Shown: positions 37,296 to 46,057 of the stretch, piece after piece | Position numbering within the stretch: the stretch's first letter is position 1 | Layout of the letters: each line of letters opens with the position of its first letter | Assembly (NCBI GenBank): GCA_026003335.1 | Contig: BPHB01000001.1 | Coordinates: 62,001-126,000, forward strand | Length of the DNA stretch: 64,000 bases | Direction: 5' to 3' | Source of the DNA: Chitinophagales bacterium | GTDB taxonomy: Bacteria > Bacteroidota > Bacteroidia > Chitinophagales > CAIOSU01 | Notes under the pieces: model-generated | Told to the model about the DNA's origin: nothing | The model's database searches: none | What the model saw: only the letters and a program-made list of their open reading frames with translations | Position numbers and translations under genes: made by a program

Positions 37296-38402
37296 TTAAT
37301 AGGCAATTCTGGTTTCACCGTTGCAGAAGATTTTGGGTGAACTGGGTACGTTGTAGTAGAAAACTGCCTTATTGTCCAGCTTATAGTAGCTAACTGTCCC
37401 TTGTGATATGGGCTGATAATGGCCGTCAATGTAGCCCCATAGTTTATTATCCAAGTCTTTGATTACTACAATATCGCGGTCAATCTGATAGCTCTCCGGA
37501 ATATAGGAAGCCAATTTTTCGCTTTTTCCCCGACTAAATACGTAAAAGTGGTTAAAGTTATCGGCATATACCAGCATATTGTCCTGAACTTTGTAAAAGG
37601 GCGGGGGGGTATCCATTAGTTTATATATCCGGTTTTCGTGAAATACTTTAAACCGCCTGTCACTGTCGGATACAAACGCAACCATATCTTCACCGGTTTC
37701 ATAACTGAGGGGTGGTAAATTTTCCAGGGTTTGGCGGACTCCCTTGTAAAAGACCTTGAAATCGCCTACAAAGTCAACGTAGGCTATGATATTGCGGTGT
37801 ATTTTATAGGATTGGACATAGGTTCCCTGTTCAATAACTCCGCTTTCTCCGTTGTAAAGGTATTTGAATTCATAATCCGGATCCAGGAAGGTTAATATGT
37901 TTTCATTGGCACTAAATTCCGATATGGTGCGATTGTCAAAAGACGAGAGCACACCATTATAAAAAAAGATAAACGAGTTCAGATAATCATTAAAAGCCAC
38001 AACATTGTCCCCAAAGGCAAGACGGGTTAAGCCTATATCATTGCTTTTTCTGCCAAGATAATGCACTTTGCGGCCATCGAAAACATACACATGGTCACCA
38101 GTGTTCACAAACACCAGAATGGTATCTGTGGCATAATAACTTTCGGGAGCGAATTCCTGCAAGCGGTATGTAGTGCCCTGGTAGTAAAGTTTAAAACTGG
38201 ATTGATAATCTACATAAGCCACATAATTGGCTCCCACCTGAAATGATTGAATCTTCTGGTGCTCTTGCTTAATCAGGTTGCCATTGTCATAGATATAAAA
38301 GTAATCCCATTCAGCACCACGTGTGTCTTCAAAGGCTGTCAGACACTGAGCAGAGGTGCAGAACGCACGGCACACAAATAACAGAATGAAAATGATATGC
38401 AT
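37296..38402 (-). CDS. Secreted protein of about nine 35-residue tandem repeats
   Basis: The 368-residue protein has a signal peptide (about 1-19, ending in TSAQ). From about residue 52 to the end it consists of about nine units near 35 residues with the pattern S-[YF]-x-x-x-x-N-[IV]-[IV]-A-[YF]-x-D-x-x-x-x-F-K-[VL]-[FY]-Y-x-G. The last unit ends at the C-terminus without a sorting domain. A beta-propeller or beta-barrel of repeated blades is the likely fold. I chose ATG 38402; a TTG at 38435 gives a longer N-terminus that overlaps the divergent gene. It runs into the radical SAM gene on the same strand. No family was recognised. Confidence 0.65.
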   Translation of the reverse strand: MHIIFILLFVCRAFCTSAQCLTAFEDTRGAEWDYFYIYDNGNLIKQEHQKIQSFQVGANYVAYVDYQSSFKLYYQGTTYRLQEFAPESYYATDTILVFVNTGDHVYVFDGRKVHYLGRKSNDIGLTRLAFGDNVVAFNDYLNSFIFFYNGVLSSFDNRTISEFSANENILTFLDPDYEFKYLYNGESGVIEQGTYVQSYKIHRNIIAYVDFVGDFKVFYKGVRQTLENLPPLSYETGEDMVAFVSDSDRRFKVFHENRIYKLMDTPPPFYKVQDNMLVYADNFNHFYVFSRGKSEKLASYIPESYQIDRDIVVIKDLDNKLWGYIDGHYQPISQGTVSYYKLDNKAVFYYNVPSSPKIFCNGETRIAY

Positions 38403-38473
38403 TATCGGTATGAAATATAGTGTCTTCTTTTGCAACCAGCAAAGAAACGATTATTTTGGCGGGGAGGCTGCTT

Positions 38474-39022
38474 ATGAGCTGCTTGCCTTTTGCGGTGGTG
38501 TTGGGTCTGTTCCTCTCAGTATGGGGTACAGACAAAAACCCGGAGGGTTTTGATAAAAAACAATTCTGTAATGACCTGAAAGTGATTCTGGCGACTTTCT
38601 CTGAAAGTCCTGATAGCCTCACCGCGCAGTTGAATGGCACTAATTCGCTTGGTATGCAGGAGTGGAGCGTGAGGATGGTGTTGCCAGGGGCGGTGCAGGG
38701 AGCATTGTATCGTACACCTCAGGGGGAGGGCGAAGAGCAGCGGTTGGTGTATCTGATGGCCGAAGATATTCCTCAATCTCAGGCAGATAATCTGTATAAA
38801 GAGTTGGTGCAGCTTATACGCGGTTGTCTGGGCAGTGTATATGGCCTGCATGAAAGTGTGACTTCCGAATGGGATGAAACCGGCAAAAGACTAGATCACC
38901 GCAATGCTGTTTTTACTGCCAGGGAGAGCATGTCCGGACAAGAGGTGCAGTTACAGGTAACCACTTTTGCAGTAGTGAGTGGCCGGTTTAGTGTTACGGT
39001 TGAGGTAACCGTTGTCAGGTAA
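38474..39022 (+). CDS. Exported hypothetical protein
   Basis: The 182-residue protein has a hydrophobic N-terminus (MSCLPFAVVLGLFLSVWG) that looks like a signal peptide, then a mixed alpha/beta domain with no recognised motif. A short stretch, LVQLIRGCLGSVYGLHESVTSEWDETG, may be a helix-loop. The ATG at 38474 is preferred over a GTG at 38420, which would overlap the divergent repeat gene. A short hairpin (ATATCC-ctgt-GGATAT) follows the stop at 39022-39037. Nothing suggests a function. Confidence 0.55.
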   Translation: MSCLPFAVVLGLFLSVWGTDKNPEGFDKKQFCNDLKVILATFSESPDSLTAQLNGTNSLGMQEWSVRMVLPGAVQGALYRTPQGEGEEQRLVYLMAEDIPQSQADNLYKELVQLIRGCLGSVYGLHESVTSEWDETGKRLDHRNAVFTARESMSGQEVQLQVTTFAVVSGRFSVTVEVTVVR

Positions 39023-39230
39023 TATCCCTGTGGATATATGCCCGGTTAAATCGGGAGGAGGCAATGGATTCAGGAAATGACGATTTCAGGGTGCATTACT
39101 CTGGTCAGGGTGGATGTAAAATGCTTTGTGCAACCACATATGTTGCATTCAAACAGTAAGATGTCTCGGATTGCAACAGGAAGATTGCATCTCTTGCGGG
39201 CAGGGTGTGCTGAATATCCTGAAAAATGAA

Positions 39231-39259
39231 GGAGGCCGAAGCCCTTGGCTCCGGCCTCC
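39231..39259 (-). terminator. Strong GC-rich hairpin downstream of the lone receiver gene
   Basis: GGAGGCCG/CGGCCTCC plus AGCC/GGCT form a 12-pair stem with one mismatch and a three-base loop. It lies 26 bases after the stop of the receiver gene. The minus-strand flank continues TTCATTTTTC, a weak T-run. It probably terminates the minus-strand phosphorelay transcript. Confidence 0.65.
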
Positions 39260-39285
39260 CGCGGTCGTCCTACCCCGCATTCAGG

Positions 39286-39726
39286 TTAAGCATATTTTTG
39301 CATCAGCTGGCTGCGTGCCTCATTAAGAATTTTTTGCACAGCTTCAGTCATTCTTTTGGCAGGCATATAGTCTTTATCTATGTAGTCATAGATTCCACGT
39401 TTGAAAAGTTCTGTGGTGACGGTTACGCTGCGCTGACCGGAAATAACAATCACACGGCAGTCCTTGCATGTCTGGTGTACTACTTTCATAAGGTCAAATC
39501 CATTGTAAGGGAAATCGTCAAACTCATCCAGAAAGTAATCCAGAATAAGAATGTTTGTGTCTTTATCCAAATGCTCAATACATTCCTTTGCTGATTTGTA
39601 GGCGCGGATATCAAAGGAAAACTCCGGATAATTCTGTGCATTGCAGATGCTCTGGATGTATTTTATCAGAATTTGATTAAAATATGTGTCGTCTTCTGCG
39701 ATAATGATTTTTACCTTTTTTTTCAT
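39286..39726 (-). CDS. Single-domain response regulator
   Basis: The 146-residue protein is one receiver domain: acidic pair in IIAEDD at the first strand, phospho-acceptor Asp in ILILDYFLD, a Ser in VIVISGQ, and the conserved Lys in YIDKDYMP. No output domain follows. It lies 148 bases downstream of the sigma-54 regulator, and all three signalling genes are on the same strand, so a shuttle or competitor in the phosphorelay is plausible. A hairpin terminator follows. Confidence 0.88.
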   Translation of the reverse strand: MKKKVKIIIAEDDTYFNQILIKYIQSICNAQNYPEFSFDIRAYKSAKECIEHLDKDTNILILDYFLDEFDDFPYNGFDLMKVVHQTCKDCRVIVISGQRSVTVTTELFKRGIYDYIDKDYMPAKRMTEAVQKILNEARSQLMQKYA

Positions 39727-39874
39727 GACAATCCAGCTTGGAGGTAATTAAAAAACGATTACAAAGCATCAAGCGGAGTGCCTAAAACATAATACATTGA
39801 TAATTAAGGTATTACGAAATTCACGCTGACCAAATTTTTCTCAATTAGAGAAAATGGTTTTCAAAATTGTAAGG

Positions 39875-41248
39875 TCAGCTCTCTGAGCGTTCTTTTTCGT
39901 TTTTCAGCAGGCGGTAAATGGTTGACTGTCCAATGTCCAGTTTCTGGGCAACAAGTTTAATGTTGTTGTGGTACTTCTTTAGGTAAAGCTTAATAATACG
40001 ATCTGTGTATTCGCGAAGTGTGAGTTCCTGATTATGGTCATAGAGATATTCCGGTGAATCGTTGTCGCCAAACAGAATATGCTCAGATTTTATGTCTTTT
40101 CCGTCTGACATCACTGCGGCCAGCTCAATGATTGACTTCAGCTCCCTTACGTTGCCGGGATAGGAATAGGATTTCAGCTTCATCTGAGCCTCAGGAGAAA
40201 TCGTTTTCAATTCCATTTTATTTTCGCGGCAAAAGCTCTGCAGAAAATGGCGTGCCAGCAGAATGATATCATTGTCTCTTTGACGCAGCGGAGGCAGATG
40301 AATGGTTAGTCCATACAGACGATAGTAAAGGTCTTCGCGGAAACGTCCTTTTTTGACTTCCTCCAGAAGGTTGCGGTGAGTGGCTACGATGATTCTGCAA
40401 TCCACTTTAATGACAGTATTGCTGCCCAGACGAACGACTTCTTTTTCCTGAAGAACACGCAGAAGCTTCGCCTGCATGGAAGGATGCATTTCAGCTATTT
40501 CATCCAGAAAGAGGGTGCCTTTATGGGACTCTTCAAATTTTCCGATGCGCTGAGTTACGGCTCCCGTGAAGGCGCCCTTTTCATGTCCAAACAATTCGCT
40601 TTCAATCAATTCATCCGGAATAGCGGCTACATTTACGGCCACAAACCTGGCATTTCTGCGGGCCGAGTTGAAATGAATAGCACGGGCCACCATTTCTTTA
40701 CCCGTGCCGGTTTCACCGGTGAGGGTAACGGTGATATTCGTTGCAGCTGCTTTTTCAATCAAAGGGAAAATACAGCTGAAAGCCGGACTGTTGCCCACCA
40801 GCGAGTTCTGAAACTGATATTTTTGGGTAACTTCTTTTTTAAGCTCTGATAGTTCCTCTTTGAGCGCTTTTTTATTTCTCAGGTTGCGGATAGTGTTAAG
40901 CAAACGTTCACGGATATCTTTTTGTTTGACGATATAATCATAAGCTCCGTCTTTAAGAAGGCTCACAGCGGTTTCAATACTTTCCTGACCGGAAATGATG
41001 ATGACATCAATTTCGGGGTTGAAGCTTTTTATCTTGCGGAGCAATTCGGCACCTTCCACGTCTGGCAGGCGAAAATCCAGTGTCACTACGTCTGGGTTTT
41101 CATCCAGCTGTTTTAAAAATTCTTTTCCGTTTTTAAAATGCGCTACCGTATCATTGGGGTTGAGGCCAAGGGTATAAGCCAGCATTTTAGAATACCAGTC
41201 GTCATCTTCTACTATGAAGATTTTCAGGGCGTGGTTGATTGGTGACAT
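39875..41248 (-). CDS. NtrC-type sigma-54-dependent response regulator
   Basis: The 457-residue protein has a receiver domain (about 1-120, phospho-acceptor Asp58 in VTLDFRLPD), a sigma-54 AAA+ domain with Walker A GETGTGKE, GAFTGA and Walker B GTLFLDEIAEM, and a C-terminal Fis-type helix-turn-helix (VAQKLDIGQSTIYRLLKNE). It should activate RpoN-dependent promoters after phosphorylation. The ATG at 41248 (MSPINHAL) is preferred to a GTG at 41284. It lies 79 bases downstream of the hybrid kinase, which is the likely phosphodonor. A paralogue at 18492 has lost the DNA-binding domain. Confidence 0.94.
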   Translation of the reverse strand: MSPINHALKIFIVEDDDWYSKMLAYTLGLNPNDTVAHFKNGKEFLKQLDENPDVVTLDFRLPDVEGAELLRKIKSFNPEIDVIIISGQESIETAVSLLKDGAYDYIVKQKDIRERLLNTIRNLRNKKALKEELSELKKEVTQKYQFQNSLVGNSPAFSCIFPLIEKAAATNITVTLTGETGTGKEMVARAIHFNSARRNARFVAVNVAAIPDELIESELFGHEKGAFTGAVTQRIGKFEESHKGTLFLDEIAEMHPSMQAKLLRVLQEKEVVRLGSNTVIKVDCRIIVATHRNLLEEVKKGRFREDLYYRLYGLTIHLPPLRQRDNDIILLARHFLQSFCRENKMELKTISPEAQMKLKSYSYPGNVRELKSIIELAAVMSDGKDIKSEHILFGDNDSPEYLYDHNQELTLREYTDRIIKLYLKKYHNNIKLVAQKLDIGQSTIYRLLKNEKERSES

Positions 41249-41327
41249 AGCAGCTAATTCAACAGATAGGGATATTTTATCCACTGCTGCAAATTTAAGG
41301 CAATAAGCTCTGGTGATTGGAAGTGCA

Positions 41328-43793
41328 TTATCGGCTTTTATTTCCTATCCTTTCTTCCATGGCGTGGAAGATGCTTTGCAGATCTTTTTCTGTTTGCTGC
41401 AGCAGCTCAGGTATCTGGGATAGGCGGGTATTGTTGCGCACGTTGTTTTCAATTTCCTTCAGCCGGACAACAATGTGCCTCATGCCCAAATGACGGCAGG
41501 GAGCTGCCAGGCGATGGGCAGTCATACCGATGGTTTCCCAGTCTTCTGCATGAAGAGCTTTATGCATTTTCTGAATACCTTCCCGCGTGTTTTTTATAAA
41601 AGTATGTAGCATGTCCGATACGAAAGTTTGATCGCCATTGGATAGACGCTCCAGGTCTGATAGGTCAAAATAAGACTCTGCAAGCATCTCTTTTTCTGAG
41701 GTCGGAGCTCCAGGTATTGAAGCCGGGTGAGAGTCCTTTTTTGAAGGCTCAATTTTGAGTACCGAACAAATACAATAAAAGAGCTCAACTTCACGAAAAG
41801 GCTTGGAAAGGAAATCGTTCATTCCGGCCCCTTTGCACTTTTTAATGTCTTCTGCAGTGCTTGCTGCTGTCAGTGCAATGATGGGAATTTCGGCCTTTTC
41901 TCCTGGAAAGGTGGTGCGGATAATACGGGTAAGCTCCAGACCGCTTACTTGAGGCATCCGCACATCCATGAGAATAAGATCAAACAGTTCATTACGGAGG
42001 GCATCCAGAGCCTGGTTGGCGTTTTCGCATGACCGGTAATTTACATTCCATCTTTTTAGAATGGATTCCAGCAGGAAACGGTTGTACTCTTCATCATCTA
42101 CGATGAGCACGCGAAGCCCTTTCAGAAAGATGGAAGGATCTGGAGGGAGAGACACGGGTTCCTTTACCATATGCTGCTCAGAACCTTTCGGATAGTATAG
42201 CGTAATGACCAGCCTGGTGCCGGTTCCTTCTATACTGTCTATGGTTAGATGTCCTCCCTGTAGTTCCACAAGCTTTTTGGTAATGGATAGTCCCAGTCCG
42301 GTGCCTCCATATTTGCGTGTGGTGCTCAAATCAGTCTGGTAAAAACCTTCAAAAACCTTATCTATTTTGTCTTTCGGTATACCAATTCCTGTGTCACTTA
42401 TCTCTATGTTGAGCATTATGCCTTTTTCAGGATGTTCGGTAGCGATCACAACTACTTCTACCTTGCCTGCATCGGTAAATTTTATGGCATTGCCAATGGT
42501 GTTGAAGAGAATCTGCTTGAGTCGGTAAGGGTCACCTATCAGTACGGATGGCAGATCATTCGGAATATGACATATCAGTTCAATGTTTTTCTCCTGAGCG
42601 ATATTGCGGAATAAATCCACTACCGAGCGTATTACGAGGGCAGGTCGAAAACCCATGTTTTCAAATAAAAACTTTCCGGATTCCAGCTTAGCATGGTCAA
42701 GGATGTCGTTTACAATTTTCAGCAGGTATTCGGTAGAGTGCTTTATCGTTTCAATAAATTTTTTCTGTGAGCTGTTCAGTTGTGTTTTTTCCAGTTGTTC
42801 ACTGAAGCCAAGAATTGCATTCATTGGAGTACGTATTTCATGGCTCATGGTGGCTAGAAAATCTTCCTTGGCGCGGGCAAGGCTTTCGGCTTTATCGCGT
42901 GCTTTGCGCATTTCTTCATTCAGGCGAGCTGCATTTGTCAGATAGGTGATGATGACATAGGTCATTAGCACAAGCAGCAGGAAGCCAAATACGGTGATAA
43001 AAGTGATGACCATGCCCGTACGTTTGGCCAGAGCAATGGACCTGGCTTCCCGGAGCTTTGCATTTTCCGATTCATATTTTTCCATGTCATTCATCAGCCG
43101 CCTGATGTTTCTCATGATTTCGGCATCCATCCGGGTAAGCTCAAGTTCTTTCTCCCGAATGGTTTGGTTTTTTTTTAGCAACTCAGCCTGTTGCCTTCTG
43201 GTTTCTTCGGCAAAATCCTCTATCGTTTCCGCTACATTTTCCATGTGTTCCCGAATGGTTTTTTTGGGGCGGAAAACTTCTTTCAACTTTAGTATTTTGG
43301 TTTTTTCCTGCATGGAGGCAGCTTCCCGCTCTTTTCTTTCCAGCTCCAGCATGATCTGACTGAGAATGTTTTCTACTTCATCGTCTTCCCGCAGATTGAG
43401 CAATTCATTAAACACCGAATATTTACGGTTTATGAGTATCTCCAGCGTGTCGGTGCGTTTTTTTTGCAGTTCACTCCGGGTAAGTTCATGGAGCAAAAGG
43501 ATTTTTTCCTCAATAGAGCTCACAGCGTTCTGATAAGGGACCAGATAATCTGCATCGTGGGTTAAAGTGAAAGTGCGGATGCTACTCTCGGCCATAGAAA
43601 GATCCGTCATCACTTCGTTCAGGTAGATGAGCTTTTTTTTATGGCGTGCCTCTTCCCGTAAGGCATACGATAGATCAGAGAGACTTGAAAAAGCCAGCCA
43701 GGAAATAGATATAAAGGCAAGGATGGCAATGCACAATCCTAGCAGTACCTTGAGCCTAATGCCTTTTCGTTGTTGCACTACGGGATGACTCAT
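41328..43793 (-). CDS. Hybrid sensor histidine kinase with receiver and Hpt domains
   Basis: The 821-residue protein has a membrane helix at about 16-36, an extracytoplasmic helical sensor with a long coiled coil (about 40-255), and a second membrane helix (about 260-285). A HisKA domain with His318 in MSHEIRTP and an ATPase domain (about 420-535, N box NTIGNAIKF and G box GTGLGLS) follow. A receiver domain with Asp610 (LMDVRMP) and a Hpt domain with His760 (AHRLAAPCRHLG) end the protein. The order suits a His-Asp-His-Asp relay to the sigma-54 regulator downstream. The sensor resembles CHASE3-like four-helix domains; its signal is unknown. Confidence 0.92.
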   Translation of the reverse strand: MSHPVVQQRKGIRLKVLLGLCIAILAFISISWLAFSSLSDLSYALREEARHKKKLIYLNEVMTDLSMAESSIRTFTLTHDADYLVPYQNAVSSIEEKILLLHELTRSELQKKRTDTLEILINRKYSVFNELLNLREDDEVENILSQIMLELERKEREAASMQEKTKILKLKEVFRPKKTIREHMENVAETIEDFAEETRRQQAELLKKNQTIREKELELTRMDAEIMRNIRRLMNDMEKYESENAKLREARSIALAKRTGMVITFITVFGFLLLVLMTYVIITYLTNAARLNEEMRKARDKAESLARAKEDFLATMSHEIRTPMNAILGFSEQLEKTQLNSSQKKFIETIKHSTEYLLKIVNDILDHAKLESGKFLFENMGFRPALVIRSVVDLFRNIAQEKNIELICHIPNDLPSVLIGDPYRLKQILFNTIGNAIKFTDAGKVEVVVIATEHPEKGIMLNIEISDTGIGIPKDKIDKVFEGFYQTDLSTTRKYGGTGLGLSITKKLVELQGGHLTIDSIEGTGTRLVITLYYPKGSEQHMVKEPVSLPPDPSIFLKGLRVLIVDDEEYNRFLLESILKRWNVNYRSCENANQALDALRNELFDLILMDVRMPQVSGLELTRIIRTTFPGEKAEIPIIALTAASTAEDIKKCKGAGMNDFLSKPFREVELFYCICSVLKIEPSKKDSHPASIPGAPTSEKEMLAESYFDLSDLERLSNGDQTFVSDMLHTFIKNTREGIQKMHKALHAEDWETIGMTAHRLAAPCRHLGMRHIVVRLKEIENNVRNNTRLSQIPELLQQTEKDLQSIFHAMEERIGNKSR

Positions 43794-43881
43794 GTGTTAA
43801 GATGGGAGAGGTGTGCACCTGCACCTGAAGCGGGAGATGTACTACCTGTAAAAATGAAGAAAATACTGTAAATTTTCATGA

Positions 43882-44583
43882 ATGAATGACAAACGGCAAT
43901 TATTAAGAAGCATGCGCCTGCCGCTGCAATTTGTGGCTCTGCTCTGGCTAATCAAAGGAATGGAACTCATCACCCACTCGGATTTTTCAGTTTTGGGCAA
44001 TTATCCCAGAAAAGTTAACGGTATTATCGGAATTTTTGCCAGCCCGTTGATTCATGGGGATATGGCACATCTTATGTCTAATTCAGTACCGATTATCATT
44101 CTGGGTGCGCTGGTATTATTTTTCTATCCCTCTGTTGCGCGCAGGGTAGTGGTGGGCATATACCTGCTGACCGGCATGGCTGTATGGATTTTAGCGCGCC
44201 CCGTCTATCATATAGGTGCGAGCGGAATTGTTTACGGACTGGCTTTTTTTCTTTTTTTCAGTGGCGTTTTTCGCAATGATATTCGTTCGCTCGCTGTAAG
44301 CTTTTTCATCATATTTATGTATGGCGGTATCATTTGGGGACTTGCCCCCTACCTAAGCGGGGTATCATGGGAATCGCATTTATTCGGGGCTCTCTCGGGC
44401 AGTTTTCTGGCCTTTCACTATCGCCACAAGGATGTGCCTCCGCCACCCAAAGAGCCAGACCTCTTTCAGCATGAGGAAGAGGAAATCAGCTACCGTTATA
44501 TTTATGTTCCCAAATCAGGAAAGGATGATCAGAGCACACCGCATTCCACCGTACCTGATGGAGGTAATGCCAACAGCGGATAA
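43882..44583 (+). CDS. Rhomboid family intramembrane serine protease
   Basis: The 233-residue protein has about six membrane helices. The serine nucleophile Ser114 lies in GASGIVYG and the catalytic His166 in SHLFGALSG; the HGDMAHLMSN motif (His58, His63, Asn67) precedes them. Rhomboids cleave membrane-spanning substrates within the bilayer. The C-terminal tail (about 185-233) is Pro/Glu/Asp-rich and soluble. The gene is divergent from the hybrid kinase with an 88-base spacer. Its 3' end overlaps the start of mnmD by about 26 bases. The substrate is unknown. Confidence 0.9.
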   Translation: MNDKRQLLRSMRLPLQFVALLWLIKGMELITHSDFSVLGNYPRKVNGIIGIFASPLIHGDMAHLMSNSVPIIILGALVLFFYPSVARRVVVGIYLLTGMAVWILARPVYHIGASGIVYGLAFFLFFSGVFRNDIRSLAVSFFIIFMYGGIIWGLAPYLSGVSWESHLFGALSGSFLAFHYRHKDVPPPPKEPDLFQHEEEEISYRYIYVPKSGKDDQSTPHSTVPDGGNANSG

Positions 44584-45217
44584 ATCGCATACTATTTATA
44601 TTCCGCATCTGAAAGAGCAATTTCACTCCATACACGGAGCCATTCAGGAGTCCATGCATGTATTCATTGAAGCCGGATTACGCTACCTGGCGCAAAATAA
44701 AACCCGGCTCTCCATACTGGAGGTTGGGATGGGCACAGGGCTTAATGTGTTGCTGAGCTATATGAATGGGATGGATTGTGTTATCCATTACGTAGCGCTG
44801 GAGCCTTTCCCCTTGAGCGAAGAAATAATTGCACAGCTCAATTACGGACAGATTACCGGCTATGCTAAAGTATTTTTTTGTATTCATGCTTCGCCATGGA
44901 ATGCCGATATTGCATTATCCGATACGTTCTATTTAAAAAAGATTGATGCAGGCATTGAAGATTTTAAATCGGAAAGGCAATTTGACTTGGTATATTTTGA
45001 TGCATTTTCTCCCCGCGTGCAGCCGCAAATATGGACAGTAGAGGTTTTCAGCAAGCTTATGGGGTTGTTGACACCGGGAGGTGTTTGGGTGAGCTACTGC
45101 GCAAGGGGAAGTGTAAAACGGAGCCTTTCATCAGTGGGGTTTCAGGTGGAGACTTTGCCGGGAGCTGCAGGCAAAAGGGAGATGATCCGGGCGGTTAAAC
45201 CAATTGTATCGGAATAG
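44558..45217 (+). CDS. mnmD: tRNA 5-methylaminomethyl-2-thiouridine methyltransferase (MnmD-like)
   Basis: The 219-residue protein is the free-standing counterpart of the MnmC methyltransferase domain (DUF752). It has the family opening with SHTIYIP, then HLKEQFHSIHGAIQESMHVFIEAGL, the SAM-binding loop EVGMGTGLNVLL, and the conserved DLVYFDAFSPRVQPQIW. It methylates the wobble uridine precursor in tRNA; the oxidase domain of MnmC is absent, as in many bacteria. The start is ATG 44558, or ATG 44567; longer frames run inside the rhomboid gene. Confidence 0.88.
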   Translation: MEVMPTADKSHTIYIPHLKEQFHSIHGAIQESMHVFIEAGLRYLAQNKTRLSILEVGMGTGLNVLLSYMNGMDCVIHYVALEPFPLSEEIIAQLNYGQITGYAKVFFCIHASPWNADIALSDTFYLKKIDAGIEDFKSERQFDLVYFDAFSPRVQPQIWTVEVFSKLMGLLTPGGVWVSYCARGSVKRSLSSVGFQVETLPGAAGKREMIRAVKPIVSE

Positions 45218-45251
45218 GAGTGCTGCCAACTTCAAACTTTTTTAAGAATAA

Positions 45252-45259
45252 TAACTTTG
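45252..45259 (+). promoter_or_regulatory. Putative -7 box TAACTTTG ahead of the lipoprotein gene
   Basis: A full match to TAnnTTTG lies 28 bases before the ATG at 45288. It supports that ATG over the TTG at 45267, which would be almost leaderless. Confidence 0.5.
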
Positions 45260-45287
45260 ATATCGGTTGAAACAAAATGCAAGACGT

Positions 45288-46001
45288 ATGATACTGCGCT
45301 TTCTGCCTCCTGCAGCCGTATGTTTACTTTTTTTGACCGGCTGCCTCAAAGGCGATGACCAGCTTAAGCCCGAAGAGCTTAATGCAGCTATTGAATATGC
45401 TATATCTTCGGGCACAGGCGGAATGGCTGCTCAGTTTGATGATGTGCTAATTGCCCTACAGCAAGCGGAAGCAGGTAAGACTGTGGCTATTATGCGGCAA
45501 TGCAATACTGTTTTGGATTCTACTGTAATACGTGCGGATACGCTATGGAATCTTTTTTACACCTACGTTTTTCATTGGTCTTATCTCCTTACCTGTGATG
45601 CACAGGATGATCCGATTTCGTTTCGCTTTGATTACGATGGCAGCGGCAGCTTTGATGCTCCGCGTATGAGCGGATCAGGCCAGGTGAACGCTCGTTACAA
45701 TGTCACCGGATTGTCCCCTTCAGACAATGCCTATCTCTATAATGGCACTTACATGCGGGAAGGAAACCTGCAATCCAAAGCAGGACGGCAGATCGCATTT
45801 AGCATCCTCACTACAGTTGTGCTTCAGGATGTGCGCATCAATAAGTCAAACAGGAAGATTATCAGCGGTTCTGCTCTCCTCACGGTCTCAGGAGAGCTCA
45901 GTAACGGTCAGGGGTTCAATTATGAGGGCAGTATGATATTTCCCGGCAACGGCAGTGTCACGGTTACGGTGAATGGCCGTACATTTACTTTCACTCTTTA
46001 G
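45288..46001 (+). CDS. Lipoprotein, hypothetical
   Basis: The 237-residue protein has a lipoprotein signal peptide ending in LFLTGC, where the Cys would be lipidated. The rest is a soluble mixed domain with no recognised motif; its C-terminal half, from about FRFDYDGSG, is beta-rich. The start is ATG 45288 (MILRFLPP), supported by a -7 box. It lies 70 bases after mnmD, on the same strand but with its own promoter box. No function is suggested. Confidence 0.7.
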   Translation: MILRFLPPAAVCLLFLTGCLKGDDQLKPEELNAAIEYAISSGTGGMAAQFDDVLIALQQAEAGKTVAIMRQCNTVLDSTVIRADTLWNLFYTYVFHWSYLLTCDAQDDPISFRFDYDGSGSFDAPRMSGSGQVNARYNVTGLSPSDNAYLYNGTYMREGNLQSKAGRQIAFSILTTVVLQDVRINKSNRKIISGSALLTVSGELSNGQGFNYEGSMIFPGNGSVTVTVNGRTFTFTL

Positions 46002-46057
46002 GATGCAAGCGCACATATGGTTTTTATCTGCAGAGGGGGCTTCTAAGCCAATGTTAC

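Noticed and set aside
38458-38471. GG-N10-GC spacing resembling a sigma-54 promoter before the exported protein gene
   Set aside because: The -24 and -12 elements match poorly (TTGGCGGG and CTGCTT), and the predicted start would lie inside the coding region after ATG 38474.
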